Assembly: GCA_021732975.1 (NCBI GenBank)
Contig: JAKFWC010000008.1
Location: 1-60,103 of the forward strand
DNA length: 60,103 bases
Direction of reading: 5' to 3'
Origin: Planctomycetaceae bacterium
GTDB lineage: Bacteria > Planctomycetota > Planctomycetia > Planctomycetales > Planctomycetaceae
How positions within the stretch are numbered: the first letter of the stretch is position 1; each line of letters starts with the position of its first letter. The position numbers were made by a program, and so were the translations under genes. Shown here one piece after another: positions 26,333 to 35,310 of this stretch. The notes below the pieces were generated by a model. The model was not told the DNA's origin. It did no database searches and saw nothing but the letters and a program-made list of their open reading frames with translations.

Positions 26333-29300
26333 ATGTCCAATATTGTCCGCTCATTTTCCCGCAGCTTGATCCTGCTCGCGATTTCCTTCCCTGTCCACGC
26401 CGCGGAAGAAATCACCGATCGCCCCGCAGCAGAATTTTTTCTCCAAGACGGCCGCGTCATCATCGCGCCGGGACAGGTGCTCGAAAAAGCCCATGTCCTC
26501 CTTCGCCGCGGGCGCATTGTCGCTGTCGGCGCCGATCTCACCGCACCCCCTACGGCCGAGATCATTCCGTGCGCCGGCATGACGATCATTCCCGGCTTCC
26601 TCGACGCGGGCAACACGGCGCTAATGGATCCGGACGTGAAACTTCCCAGCGTTGATTCGCGACCCATCGACGTGGCCCGTCAACCGCTCGTCAGTGTTCC
26701 GGCGGATGACCATCGCGGATTGACCCCGCAGTTTCAATCCGCGACGGCGTTGCGGACCAGCGGTAATGAACTCGAGCAACATCGCCAGGCCGGTTTCGGG
26801 GCGGTCCATCTCACACCGACGGGCCGCATTGCCAGCGGGCAAACCAGCGTCGTCCTGTTGGCAGGCCGCCCTTCCCGAGAATCGCAACTCACGTCGATGC
26901 CACTATCCGTCTTCCGCTTGTATGAACGCCGTAGCAATGAGTATCCCTCGACATTAATGGGCGTGCATGCTCACTTGCGACAACACTTCTTCGATACTGC
27001 CCGTTGGATTCAGCAACAGCAATTTCACAAAGATGGCAACCCTGGTGTCGACCGCCCCGAGAATGATCCGGTATGGGAAGCGTTTGCCACGATCCAAAAG
27101 GGCGAACAGACGACGTTGTTTGAAGTGGATTCTCCCGACGATTTTGAACGGGCGTTGCGATTCGTCGACGAACAGAAACTGAAGCTCGCGCTGTGGAGTG
27201 GTGGTCCGCCGCGGCGATCGCTGGAAGTCTTGAAACAACGCGCGATCCCAGTGATTGTGCCCCTTGACTTTGGTGACGCGCCGAAGACCGATCCACCGAA
27301 AGCCGATGCGAGTAAATCCGACGACGAATACGCCGAGGTTGCCGCGCCGCAAGCGGTGCGCGATACGAAGAAACAACTCTGGCAGGAACGCGTCCGTGTA
27401 CTTTCGCAATACGAAAAGGCGGGGGTGCCCTTCGCGATCTCCACAGCGGGCCTCAAGAATCCGAACGACCTTTTCAAATCGCTACGGGAGGCGATCAAGG
27501 AAGGCCTCTCGCGCGACGGAGCGCTCGCCGCGCTCACGACGCGACCGGCCGCCATGCTGGGGGTTGAGCGCGATCTCGGTCGCCTCGCGCCGGGATTGAT
27601 TGCCAACGTCGTGGTCATGACGGGGCCGTTCGATCACGAGCAGACAAAGGTCCGGTTCAACTTCATCGAAGGCCGCAAATTCGAATTCCATCGCGATGCG
27701 AAACCGGTTCCGGCGGAAAGCCCGCCGGGACCGGTTCCATTGAACGTAGCGGGGACATGGCATCTGCAAATCGAAGCGGGGGACATGCCGTCGCAGGCGA
27801 CATTGGAACTGTCGCAGAACGGAAACCGCATCAGCGGTCGGATGACGAGCAGTCAGGGCGATGGCCTGGTGACCAATGGGGAAGCGACAAAAGAAGCCGC
27901 GAAATGGGACGTTTCCATCGGCACCGGGGATCGCGCGCTCGTTCTGAAGTTTGAAGCGACACTGGATGGTGACAACCTCAAAGGGGCGGTGAAGTCCGCA
28001 TTTGGTGCACCGGCGAAATGGTCTGCAAAGAAGGGGAGTCCAGGAGTCCAGCAAACCGTAAGCGGGGACGGCGTCAAACTCGGTGGAATTGAGACCAGCG
28101 ATGACGCGAAACCGGTCTCGGCGCTGCAGCCCACGACGGCGACCATTGCCACCGTCGAGTTCCCCGAAGATCGCACCACGCGCAAGCTGAAAACCGGCGG
28201 CAACGTGCTGATTAAGAATGCCACCGTCATCACCGTCACCGGGCCAACGCTGGAAAAGCATTCGATCCTCGTCCGGGGCGGCAAGATTGCGGCCATCGGT
28301 CCCGATCTGACACCCGATGCCGACATGACGGTGATCGATGCCACTGGGCAATTCGTGATGCCGGGGATCATCGACACGCATAGTCACATCATGATGTCCA
28401 ATGGTCTCGGCGGCGTGAACGAGTACACGCACTCCATCGTCTGCGAGGTCCGCGTCAACGACATCGTCAACACCGCCGACCCACAAGAATACCGGGCGCT
28501 GGCTGGCGGGGTGACGACAATTCGCATGCTCCACGGATCGGCGAACGTCATCGGTGGGCAAGACGCCGTGGTGCAACTCAAGATCGGTGAATCAGCCGCG
28601 GCACATCTGTGGCCCGCGGGTTCCTCGGGCGTGAAGTTTGCCCTCGGCGAGAACGTCAAATTCCGTTCCGGCCGGTTCCCGAATACGCGGCTCGGTGTCG
28701 AAGCGACGTTGCAGCGGGCGTTCGTCGAAGCCCTCGAATACCGCAAGGAATGGCAAGCGTATGATCGCGCCGTAAAACATGCTGGTGACAAAGCGAACTC
28801 GGTGCTGCCGCCGCGGCGTGATCTGCGGTTGGAAGCTCTCGCGCAGATTCTGAACGGCGAGAAGCACATTCACAGCCATTGTTATCGGTCGGATGAAATT
28901 CTGATGTTACTGCGGGTCGCCGAGCATCACGGCATCCGCGTGCGGTCGTTGCAGCATGTGCTCGAAGGGTACAAAGTCGCCCCTGAAATCGTGGCTCATG
29001 GAGCGAGTTGCAGCACGTTCGCCGACTGGTGGGCGTACAAAGTCGAAGCCTTCGACGCTACGCCGTACAACGCCGCGTTGTTGCGTGAAGCCGGGGCGAA
29101 CGTCGTCCTGAAAAGCGACGACGCGGAACTGATCCGGCACATGTATCAGGAAGCCCAGAAGCCCGTCCGCTACGGCAATTTCCCGGCGGAACTGGCACTG
29201 TCGATGGTGACGCTCAACCCGGCAAAAGAACTCGGACTCTCCGATTCGCTCGGTTCGATCGAAGTCGGCAAGCAGGCCGATCTCGCGATCTTCAGCGCTC

Positions 29301-30667
29301 ATCCGCTCAACACGTTCACGCGGTGTGAGATGACGCTGATCGCCGGGGAACCGTACTTCGTACGGAAGCAGCAACCCTCGGCCATGTCCGCGGAAGCGGC
29401 GCCGCGATCGGCAACTCCCGCGGCCTTCACACTGCCTTCCACCGAACAACGCAAACCGTTGGTCGATTGGTCCGCGGTCAACGGTCATCGGTTCGCACTC
29501 GTGGGGGCGGCGATTCATCCTGTCGATCGTGCGAGCATCGCTCGCGGCACGGTGGTCATCGAGAGCGGCAAGATCGTCTCCGTCACCGAAGGCGAAGACC
29601 TTCCCGAGGGTTGCCCGGTCATTCGTGTTGACGGATTGCAGATCTATCCGGGCTTAATCGATGCGGGAACCACCGTCGGGCTGACGGAAATCGGCAAGGT
29701 CACCGAGACACACGATTTCTCCGAAGCCGGACTGTTTCAGCCTGATCTGCGGGCCGGCGTGGCGATCAATCCCGATTCGGAACTCATCCCGGCCGCTCGT
29801 GCCGGGGGGATTACGACGGCGTTCATCTTCCCGATCAGCGGCGTGATTTCCGGGCAAGCCTCGGTGATGCACACCGCGGGGTGGACGGCTCCGGAAATGG
29901 TGCAGGTGGACTCGGCCGGCATGCGGATCAACTGGCCCGGTGCCCGTGACACGCGTGAAGTCTTCGAGCAACTCAAACTGTGGATTGCCGCTGCAAAACG
30001 GTATGACGCCGTCCGAGCTGGAGCGAAGGATGGAGCCGTCAGTGAGACTCCGATCGATCCGCGTTATGAAGCGCTGCGGCCGTATGTGCGCGGCGAAAAG
30101 CCGTTCCACATCGAAGCTGATTCCCAGCAGCATATGACCGAAGCCCTGCAGTTCGCGGAGAAGGAAAAACTCAAGATCGTGCTGTGTGCGGCGGGGGATG
30201 CGTGGAAGATGACCGACGCGCTGAAGAAGGCGGAGGTGCCGGTGATCATTGGCCCGGTGATGCGCAAGCCGTTGCACGATCACGATCCGTTCGATGCGCC
30301 GTATGCCAATGCCGGTCGGTTGCACGAAGCGGGCGTAAAGTTCGCGATCCGGTCCAATAACGCCGCCAATAGTCGCAACGCCCCGTTCGAGGCGGGGATG
30401 GCAGTGGCTTACGGTTTGCCGGAAGATGCGGGCTTGCGTTCCGTCACACTCGCGGCCGCGGAGATTCTCGGGGTCGCCGATCAATGTGGTTCGATCACCG
30501 TCGGCAAGCGGGCGGATCTGGTGATCCTCGACGGTTCGCCGCTGCAAGTCACGTCGCAAGTGAAGGGCGTGGTTGTGGGTGGGAAACCGTTCGCGCCGGA
30601 GAGCCGGCAGACGAAGTTGTATGAGAAGTATCGGGCGCGGTTGAAAGAGGTTCGCGCGGCGAAGTAG
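26333..30667 (+). CDS. Exported three-module amidohydrolase, central module catalytic
   Basis: A 1444-residue exported protein (signal peptide about 1-24) built from three imidazolonepropionase-like amidohydrolase modules: about 33-460, 620-1045 and 1075-1440. Each starts with a short beta domain (LLRRGRIVAVG, LVRGGKIAAIG, VIESGKIVSV) and each ends with a GxxADLxI strand. Only the middle module keeps the metal-binding HSH (683-685, IIDTHSHIMMS); the equivalent sites are PGFLDAGNTA (87-96) and PGLIDAGTT (about 1106-1114), so modules 1 and 3 are probably non-catalytic. Residues about 470-575 add a small beta domain (VAGTWHLQIEAG). Substrates of this group are unknown. The gene stands alone, with rho divergent upstream. 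Confidence 0.85.
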   Translation: MSNIVRSFSRSLILLAISFPVHAAEEITDRPAAEFFLQDGRVIIAPGQVLEKAHVLLRRGRIVAVGADLTAPPTAEIIPCAGMTIIPGFLDAGNTALMDPDVKLPSVDSRPIDVARQPLVSVPADDHRGLTPQFQSATALRTSGNELEQHRQAGFGAVHLTPTGRIASGQTSVVLLAGRPSRESQLTSMPLSVFRLYERRSNEYPSTLMGVHAHLRQHFFDTARWIQQQQFHKDGNPGVDRPENDPVWEAFATIQKGEQTTLFEVDSPDDFERALRFVDEQKLKLALWSGGPPRRSLEVLKQRAIPVIVPLDFGDAPKTDPPKADASKSDDEYAEVAAPQAVRDTKKQLWQERVRVLSQYEKAGVPFAISTAGLKNPNDLFKSLREAIKEGLSRDGALAALTTRPAAMLGVERDLGRLAPGLIANVVVMTGPFDHEQTKVRFNFIEGRKFEFHRDAKPVPAESPPGPVPLNVAGTWHLQIEAGDMPSQATLELSQNGNRISGRMTSSQGDGLVTNGEATKEAAKWDVSIGTGDRALVLKFEATLDGDNLKGAVKSAFGAPAKWSAKKGSPGVQQTVSGDGVKLGGIETSDDAKPVSALQPTTATIATVEFPEDRTTRKLKTGGNVLIKNATVITVTGPTLEKHSILVRGGKIAAIGPDLTPDADMTVIDATGQFVMPGIIDTHSHIMMSNGLGGVNEYTHSIVCEVRVNDIVNTADPQEYRALAGGVTTIRMLHGSANVIGGQDAVVQLKIGESAAAHLWPAGSSGVKFALGENVKFRSGRFPNTRLGVEATLQRAFVEALEYRKEWQAYDRAVKHAGDKANSVLPPRRDLRLEALAQILNGEKHIHSHCYRSDEILMLLRVAEHHGIRVRSLQHVLEGYKVAPEIVAHGASCSTFADWWAYKVEAFDATPYNAALLREAGANVVLKSDDAELIRHMYQEAQKPVRYGNFPAELALSMVTLNPAKELGLSDSLGSIEVGKQADLAIFSAHPLNTFTRCEMTLIAGEPYFVRKQQPSAMSAEAAPRSATPAAFTLPSTEQRKPLVDWSAVNGHRFALVGAAIHPVDRASIARGTVVIESGKIVSVTEGEDLPEGCPVIRVDGLQIYPGLIDAGTTVGLTEIGKVTETHDFSEAGLFQPDLRAGVAINPDSELIPAARAGGITTAFIFPISGVISGQASVMHTAGWTAPEMVQVDSAGMRINWPGARDTREVFEQLKLWIAAAKRYDAVRAGAKDGAVSETPIDPRYEALRPYVRGEKPFHIEADSQQHMTEALQFAEKEKLKIVLCAAGDAWKMTDALKKAEVPVIIGPVMRKPLHDHDPFDAPYANAGRLHEAGVKFAIRSNNAANSRNAPFEAGMAVAYGLPEDAGLRSVTLAAAEILGVADQCGSITVGKRADLVILDGSPLQVTSQVKGVVVGGKPFAPESRQTKLYEKYRARLKEVRAAK

Positions 30668-30788
30668 AAGGGCACGGGGAAGCGATCAGAGTGTGGCGCG
30701 AAACCGCGAAGCGAGGATTGGGCGCGGTCAGTGAGTTGTTGGTCGTCCTTCTGACCATGAACCCTCGGCCATTCACCAGCAACCAACG

Positions 30789-30864
30789 AAAAAACCCTTC
30801 GCAAGTCGACGATTCCCCGGGATGGTTGGTGGACCACGTCCGGGAGCGCGTCGACTGCGAAGGG
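30789..30864 (-). terminator. Intrinsic terminator for the small lipoprotein gene
   Basis: On the minus strand arms 30849-30864 and 30795-30812 form a stem of about 16 bp (CCCTTCGCA and CGTCGAC segments, one bulge) with a 36-base loop, followed by TTTTTT. It lies about 90 bases beyond the stop of the lipoprotein gene. The 285-base gap between the large amidohydrolase and the lipoprotein holds nothing else I can identify. Confidence 0.75.
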
Positions 30865-30952
30865 CTCGTCCCCCCCAGACACCGAAAGCGTGAAGGACAA
30901 GCACGCTCTCGGTGCACGAGAATTTCACAGCATTCGCTGGAGTACTCGCGGA

Positions 30953-31210
30953 TCAGTACGCGGGAAGTTGTCCCGAACCGTCCTGCAAGGTGTCCCGCTC
31001 GACTTTATATCGTTCGAGCGCGCGAATCTGGTTGGATAGTTTCGTTTCCGGACCCGACGGGAAGTATTGCACGTCGTCTTCCAGGTAATACGCCGAGGGC
31101 AGCGTTTGGCCGCCCATCGTCGTTTGCAGGCAGCCCACCGACCCGAGACTGCCTAGCAGGCACAGCCCCAACAGCCAGCGGGAACCCTTCGCACACGCCC
31201 GTGCGTTCAT
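30953..31210 (-). CDS. Small planctomycete-type lipoprotein
   Basis: An 85-residue protein. The ATG at 31210 is preferred because AAGGA lies 8 bases upstream, giving a signal peptide ending in the lipobox SVGC (Cys27). The mature part contains TLPSAYYLEDDVQYFPSGPE and then a charged helix (SNQIRALERYKVERD). I recall this YYL-DDVQYFP-GPE pattern as recurring in small planctomycete envelope proteins, but no function is known to me. It has its own terminator and is divergent from the SEC-C/TPR gene. Confidence 0.75.
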   Translation of the reverse strand: MNARACAKGSRWLLGLCLLGSLGSVGCLQTTMGGQTLPSAYYLEDDVQYFPSGPETKLSNQIRALERYKVERDTLQDGSGQLPAY

Positions 31211-31506
31211 AGCCACGTCCTTACCGGGATGGTCCTTCACAACGGGCGGCGAACAAGCCGCACTTCCGTCGCCCCCCTATCATCGGCATCGTCCGGCCGA
31301 TTTCTTCGACATAATCCGCAGAGTCGGTACAGTTTGCAGCGTTTGTGTGGGTTCTCCGGTTGGGACAAATCTCAAGCTGTTTTCATGGAAAACGCCGTAA
31401 CCGATTGTCGCTTATCGATTTGCGTGACGGAATCCGCCGCGGTCGTCTTAGCCAGTCGGGATTTCATGCGTATGGTAATTTCGGCGTGTATGGACAGGAG
31501 AAGCGA

Positions 31507-31528
31507 CCCAGGGATCAGAATCCCTGGG
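31507..31528. repeat. Hairpin repeat, GACCCA-TGGGCTTC family
   Basis: Arms CCCAGGGAT (31507-31515) and ATCCCTGGG (31520-31528) with a 4-base loop, flanked by GA on the left and CTTCC on the right. The same flanks accompany the stems at 23085-23106 and, in reverse, at 49467-49488. The rest of the 471-base gap 31211-31681 shows no gene. Confidence 0.85.
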
Positions 31529-31681
31529 CTTCCCACGCGCGTTCCGCAACGATTGGGGAATCCCTTCCATTTTGATACCATGCGGTGTTCCCGCGTGAGG
31601 AAACGACCCCGGCTGGGTGTTGGACGGTGAGCGGACGGCTCTGCTCCGACTGCGCGGCGGATTTCGGAAGGATTTTGCCGA

Positions 31682-33832
31682 ATGGCTTTGGATGTGTACA
31701 CGCCGTGCCCCTGTGGCAGCGGGAAGAAGCTCAAATTCTGTTGCGTCGATCTCGCGGAAGATATGGAACGCGTCTCCCGGCAGATCGAAAGCAATCAGCC
31801 GCGGCAGGCGCTGCAGTTGCTGGAAGCGCTCGACCGCCGACATCCACAAAATCCGTGGGTCGTTACTACCCGCGCTCTGGTGCAGATTGAAGTCGGCGAT
31901 GCGGCTGCGGGACGGGATTTGCTGCGGTCGTTTCTCGAACAGCATGCGGATCACGATTTTGCGATCGTGCTGTACGCCACGGCAGCCTTTCAGGCGGATG
32001 GTTTGGACGCCGCGAAAAAGGCGATTCACCGATCGTTCCAGCGCAGTTTGAAGCGGTTTCCTTCGATGGTCGCCGGTTTAGCCGGGGCGATGGCGGCGGT
32101 CTTTCAATCGCGCGGTCGGATGCTCGCCGCCCGAGAACACCTCGCGCTGGCCATGCGGTTCTCACCCGACCGTGAACGGCAGGAGATTTTTGTCCGGCTG
32201 CTGGAGTTCGATAACGACGTGCAGGTGCCGTACCTTTTAAGAAGTGTTCACGCGCTGCCGTCGATCACAATTAGCGACGAAGTCAATCAGGAAGCGAAGA
32301 AAGCCCACCGCTATGCCTCCGTCGGCTGCTGGAGTGTCGCGGGCGATCTCTTCGAGAAACTAGCGACAACCAATGCCGATCAACCGACCTTGTGGCACAG
32401 CGTCGGGTTGTGTCGCGCCTGGGACGGGGAAGAATCGGCTGCGGCAACGGCCTTGCATCGGGCCGCAAGTCTTTACACAGACGATGCCGCCACCGCCGTC
32501 GATTGTGAAACCATCGCTCAATTGCTGGATTGGAACACAGCTCCCGAACGCCGTCCGCGGATGATTCTGTCGGGTAGCATTCCTTCCGTCGGCCGTTTAC
32601 TGACGGCGCTGGACACCGGCGACCGGCTGTTCCGGCTGGAATTGCCGCCGGTCGGACCGGAAGGCGAACCGATGCCGGCCGCGATTTATCAGGTGCTGGA
32701 TCGACCCAAATCCGAAATGCCCGCGCCAACGGCGCTCACCGTGGAAACGGTTCCGACGGTCATCAGCCAGATCACCGTGTTCGATGCCGACCCGGAAACA
32801 AAAGAAAGTCCGGAAGTCGATGTCACCGGTTTGAAGGGCAGCGACTTCGATACGGCGATGGAACTCGCCCGCGCGGCGGCAGGAGAATTTGCGGTCTGGA
32901 AAGACGCTCCGGAAGAACAGGCGGAATGGGTGCCGGAAGAAACGCTGCCGTTAACGTGGCAATGGGCATTCCCCCCGAAGACGCCGGTGGCGCTGCGGCG
33001 TCGGCTGGAGTTGGAACGCTGGCGCACGATTCTGGATTCTGTGTGGCCGACATTGCCGCAACGCGCGTTGCAAGGCCGCACGCCCAAGGAAGCGGCCGGC
33101 GATCCAGCCTCGCGCGTCGCCGTCCTCGCGAGTGTGTACGTGCTCGATGCTCACTGTCTGCGGGCGGGCCATGAACTCGATCTCGAAGCTGTGCTCGCAC
33201 GGCTCGGTGTCGAACCGCTGCCGCCGTATGAGATCGAGGCCGATACCTCTCTTAACTCGCTGTCGCCGCTCCAATGGCTGCGACTGCCGTTGGACAAACT
33301 TACCGACGCGCAGATGCTGTCGACGGTCAACCGGGCTCTGCTCGTCCATCACGACCGGTTCCTGGCGAAGGCGTTGCAAGTTGCACTCACGCGCGAAGGC
33401 TGTCGCGGCGAACTCGATATGGTCCGCATTTACCAGACGCTGGCGGACTTGTCACGGCAGCATGGTCGTCGGGAAGAGTCGTACCATTGGCTCGACGAAG
33501 GCCGGAAACACGCGGCCAGCCAACCCAACAACTTCGAGAAAGTCTGGTCGTGGGATCTGCGCGAACTGTTGACGCGGTTGGAAGACCCGACGGATCCGGC
33601 ACTTCCGGGGCTGATCCACAAGTTCGTCAACTTCTATAGTCCAAAACTGCCGCAGATGCGTCCGTATCTCGAACAGATGTTTGCCGTGGCGGGAGTTCCC
33701 TCACCGTGGTCCGCGGGGGGCATCATCGCCGGTGATGGCGGCGGAATGACTGCGGGCGGATTGTGGACTCCGGACGCGGAATCAGCGGCCCCCGCGGGAA
33801 CCGGCAGCAAGCTGTGGTTGCCTGGACAGTAA
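31682..33832 (+). CDS. SEC-C zinc-motif and TPR-repeat protein
   Basis: A 716-residue soluble protein. The N-terminus is a SEC-C metal-binding motif, CPCGSGKKLKFCC (Cys9, Cys11, Cys20, Cys21), the module that ends SecA and binds SecB or ribosomes. Residues about 25-300 are helical TPR-like repeats (ALQLLEALDRRHPQN, AREHLALAMRFSP). The middle and C-terminal parts (about 320-680) are not recognised and contain further helical repeats. GGAAGGA lies 10 bases before the ATG. Similar proteins occur widely in planctomycetes; an adaptor or chaperone-like role is possible but not shown. A repeat-type terminator follows. Confidence 0.8.
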   Translation: MALDVYTPCPCGSGKKLKFCCVDLAEDMERVSRQIESNQPRQALQLLEALDRRHPQNPWVVTTRALVQIEVGDAAAGRDLLRSFLEQHADHDFAIVLYATAAFQADGLDAAKKAIHRSFQRSLKRFPSMVAGLAGAMAAVFQSRGRMLAAREHLALAMRFSPDRERQEIFVRLLEFDNDVQVPYLLRSVHALPSITISDEVNQEAKKAHRYASVGCWSVAGDLFEKLATTNADQPTLWHSVGLCRAWDGEESAAATALHRAASLYTDDAATAVDCETIAQLLDWNTAPERRPRMILSGSIPSVGRLLTALDTGDRLFRLELPPVGPEGEPMPAAIYQVLDRPKSEMPAPTALTVETVPTVISQITVFDADPETKESPEVDVTGLKGSDFDTAMELARAAAGEFAVWKDAPEEQAEWVPEETLPLTWQWAFPPKTPVALRRRLELERWRTILDSVWPTLPQRALQGRTPKEAAGDPASRVAVLASVYVLDAHCLRAGHELDLEAVLARLGVEPLPPYEIEADTSLNSLSPLQWLRLPLDKLTDAQMLSTVNRALLVHHDRFLAKALQVALTREGCRGELDMVRIYQTLADLSRQHGRREESYHWLDEGRKHAASQPNNFEKVWSWDLRELLTRLEDPTDPALPGLIHKFVNFYSPKLPQMRPYLEQMFAVAGVPSPWSAGGIIAGDGGGMTAGGLWTPDAESAAPAGTGSKLWLPGQ

Positions 33833-33850
33833 CCGTCTCTTCTCTGTTTC

Positions 33851-33921
33851 GTGAGCCGCAAGGTGCTGGCTACGGGTGACTTTCACACACCCGCGGCCAG
33901 CACCTTGCGGCTCACTTTTTT
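33851..33921 (+). terminator. Repeat hairpin followed by T-run (GTGAGC-GCAAGG family, copy 2)
   Basis: Arms 33851-33878 and 33888-33915 pair along 28 bases with few mismatches (GTGAGCCGCAAGGTGCTGGC). The right arm is followed at once by TTTTTT (33916-33921). It should terminate transcription of the SEC-C/TPR gene that stops at 33832. It is related to the repeat after htpG. The remaining bases to 34139 hold no gene. Confidence 0.85.
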
Positions 33922-34139
33922 CCGAGAGGATGCTGAACTTCCGTAACCACTGTCCAGACGCCGCGTCTGCCTCAACGGGGCGAAAATTGATCGGTTCGTC
34001 GTCCTTCCGCTTGTCAAGACCGGTTGGGAATGCGATATTCAGGATCTCTTCGCTGTCGGGCCTCGTCCGAATGAGGGTTCTCGCTCTCGGTTAGTCCGTC
34101 GTGGTCTCAGGCCTGCAGCCATCCCGTCTGGAGTTTCTC

Positions 34140-35219
34140 ATGCGACTTGCGATTGATCGTTCTCGCCAGTGGATTGTCACATTTTCGCTGACCGGCGTGT
34201 CGTTCATCGCGGGATGTGGAGGTGGAGCGGAAACACCGGCGCCGGTGGCGAATAATCCTGCACCGGCTGCGGCACCGATGCCGAATAATCCGCAAGCGAT
34301 GATGACGGGCCAGCACGGACAACCCGGTGCTCCTGCGGGCATGCCGATGCCCGGTGCTGCCAATCCTCCGGCCCCGGTGATGAATGATCCCGCGGCCGCG
34401 ATGCAGGCTTCGATGGCTCATAATGGCGGGACTGCAAATCTGGCGGCAGCCCCCGCCGGTGGTGCCGCGAATCCCCAGTTGGCGGCGCACGCGGCTTTTC
34501 GTGCCAACATGGCAAATCCCGCGGCCGCCGGTGCCGGAACAAATCCTGCTGCCGCACACGCCGGGGGGACGGCGGCTCTCAACGCCAACCTGAATCCGGC
34601 TGCTGCGGCGGCGGCTCCGAACCCGGCCGCCGCCCATGCCGGAGGCACAGCAGCGCTGGCCGGTAATGCCCCGGGCAATCTTCCGGAGGCTCACGCGGCG
34701 GCGAATGCCGCTGGCGCTCCCGTGGCTCAGATTCCCCCTAATGCCCCCGCCGCACTGGCAGGGGCGAACGCGGCGGAAGCGATGGCCGCCAATCAAGCCC
34801 TGGGTGCCGGCACTCTCGCCGCTGGCGGGGAATTGGCCGGACCGGGTGGCAATGCACAAGGCGGCCCCGGCGGAGCCAATGCCATCACCGGCGAACCCGG
34901 TTCCATCGAGTACGCCATCACGAAACTCATCTCGATGGCCAAAGCGGGCGATTATGCAGGGGTCGAATCGATCATCAGCGAAAAAGCGAAAGGCCTTGCG
35001 GCCAACTTCCGCGATCAAGACTTGAAGCCCACGCAGATTGAAAGTTACAAGACCACTTTTGACGGCATGCAAGGGTTGAACCGTCGCGCCGCGGGTGGCA
35101 ATGGTGTCCAGTACACGTTCAAAAAGGGCGAGACCACCATTCAGATCACCCTCATCAAAGAAACCGGCGGCATGTTCAAGATCAAAGAACTCCAGATTCG
35201 CGATGGCAAAGTCCGCTAA
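34140..35219 (+). CDS. Ala/Asn/Pro-rich lipoprotein with small C-terminal domain
   Basis: A 359-residue lipoprotein. The ATG at 34140 has GGAG upstream and gives a signal ending in IAGC (Cys26). Residues about 30-245 are of very low complexity, built from Ala, Asn, Pro, Gly and His, with repeats such as NPAAAHAGGTAAL occurring twice. Residues about 250-359 form a compact domain (IEYAITKLISMAKAGDYAG, then QYTFKKGETTIQITLIKE) resembling NTF2/DUF4878-like ligand-binding folds. The low-complexity part probably forms an extended stalk from the membrane to the C-terminal domain. No function is known. It is followed by its own terminator. Confidence 0.75.
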   Translation: MRLAIDRSRQWIVTFSLTGVSFIAGCGGGAETPAPVANNPAPAAAPMPNNPQAMMTGQHGQPGAPAGMPMPGAANPPAPVMNDPAAAMQASMAHNGGTANLAAAPAGGAANPQLAAHAAFRANMANPAAAGAGTNPAAAHAGGTAALNANLNPAAAAAAPNPAAAHAGGTAALAGNAPGNLPEAHAAANAAGAPVAQIPPNAPAALAGANAAEAMAANQALGAGTLAAGGELAGPGGNAQGGPGGANAITGEPGSIEYAITKLISMAKAGDYAGVESIISEKAKGLAANFRDQDLKPTQIESYKTTFDGMQGLNRRAAGGNGVQYTFKKGETTIQITLIKETGGMFKIKELQIRDGKVR

Positions 35220-35244
35220 CGCGTTTTCAGTTCATCGAACAACG

Positions 35245-35280
35245 ACACCCCGGAGGCCTCGTCGCTGCCGGGGTGTTTTC
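35245..35280 (+). terminator. Intrinsic terminator after the Ala-rich lipoprotein gene
   Basis: Stem ACACCCCGG (35245-35253) and CCGGGGTGT (35268-35276) with a 14-base loop, running into TTTTC. It lies 26 bases past the stop and ahead of the phosphopantetheinyl transferase, so the two genes are probably separate units. Confidence 0.75.
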
Positions 35281-35310
35281 GCAACCACACCACAATCATG
35301 GACTGCGATC

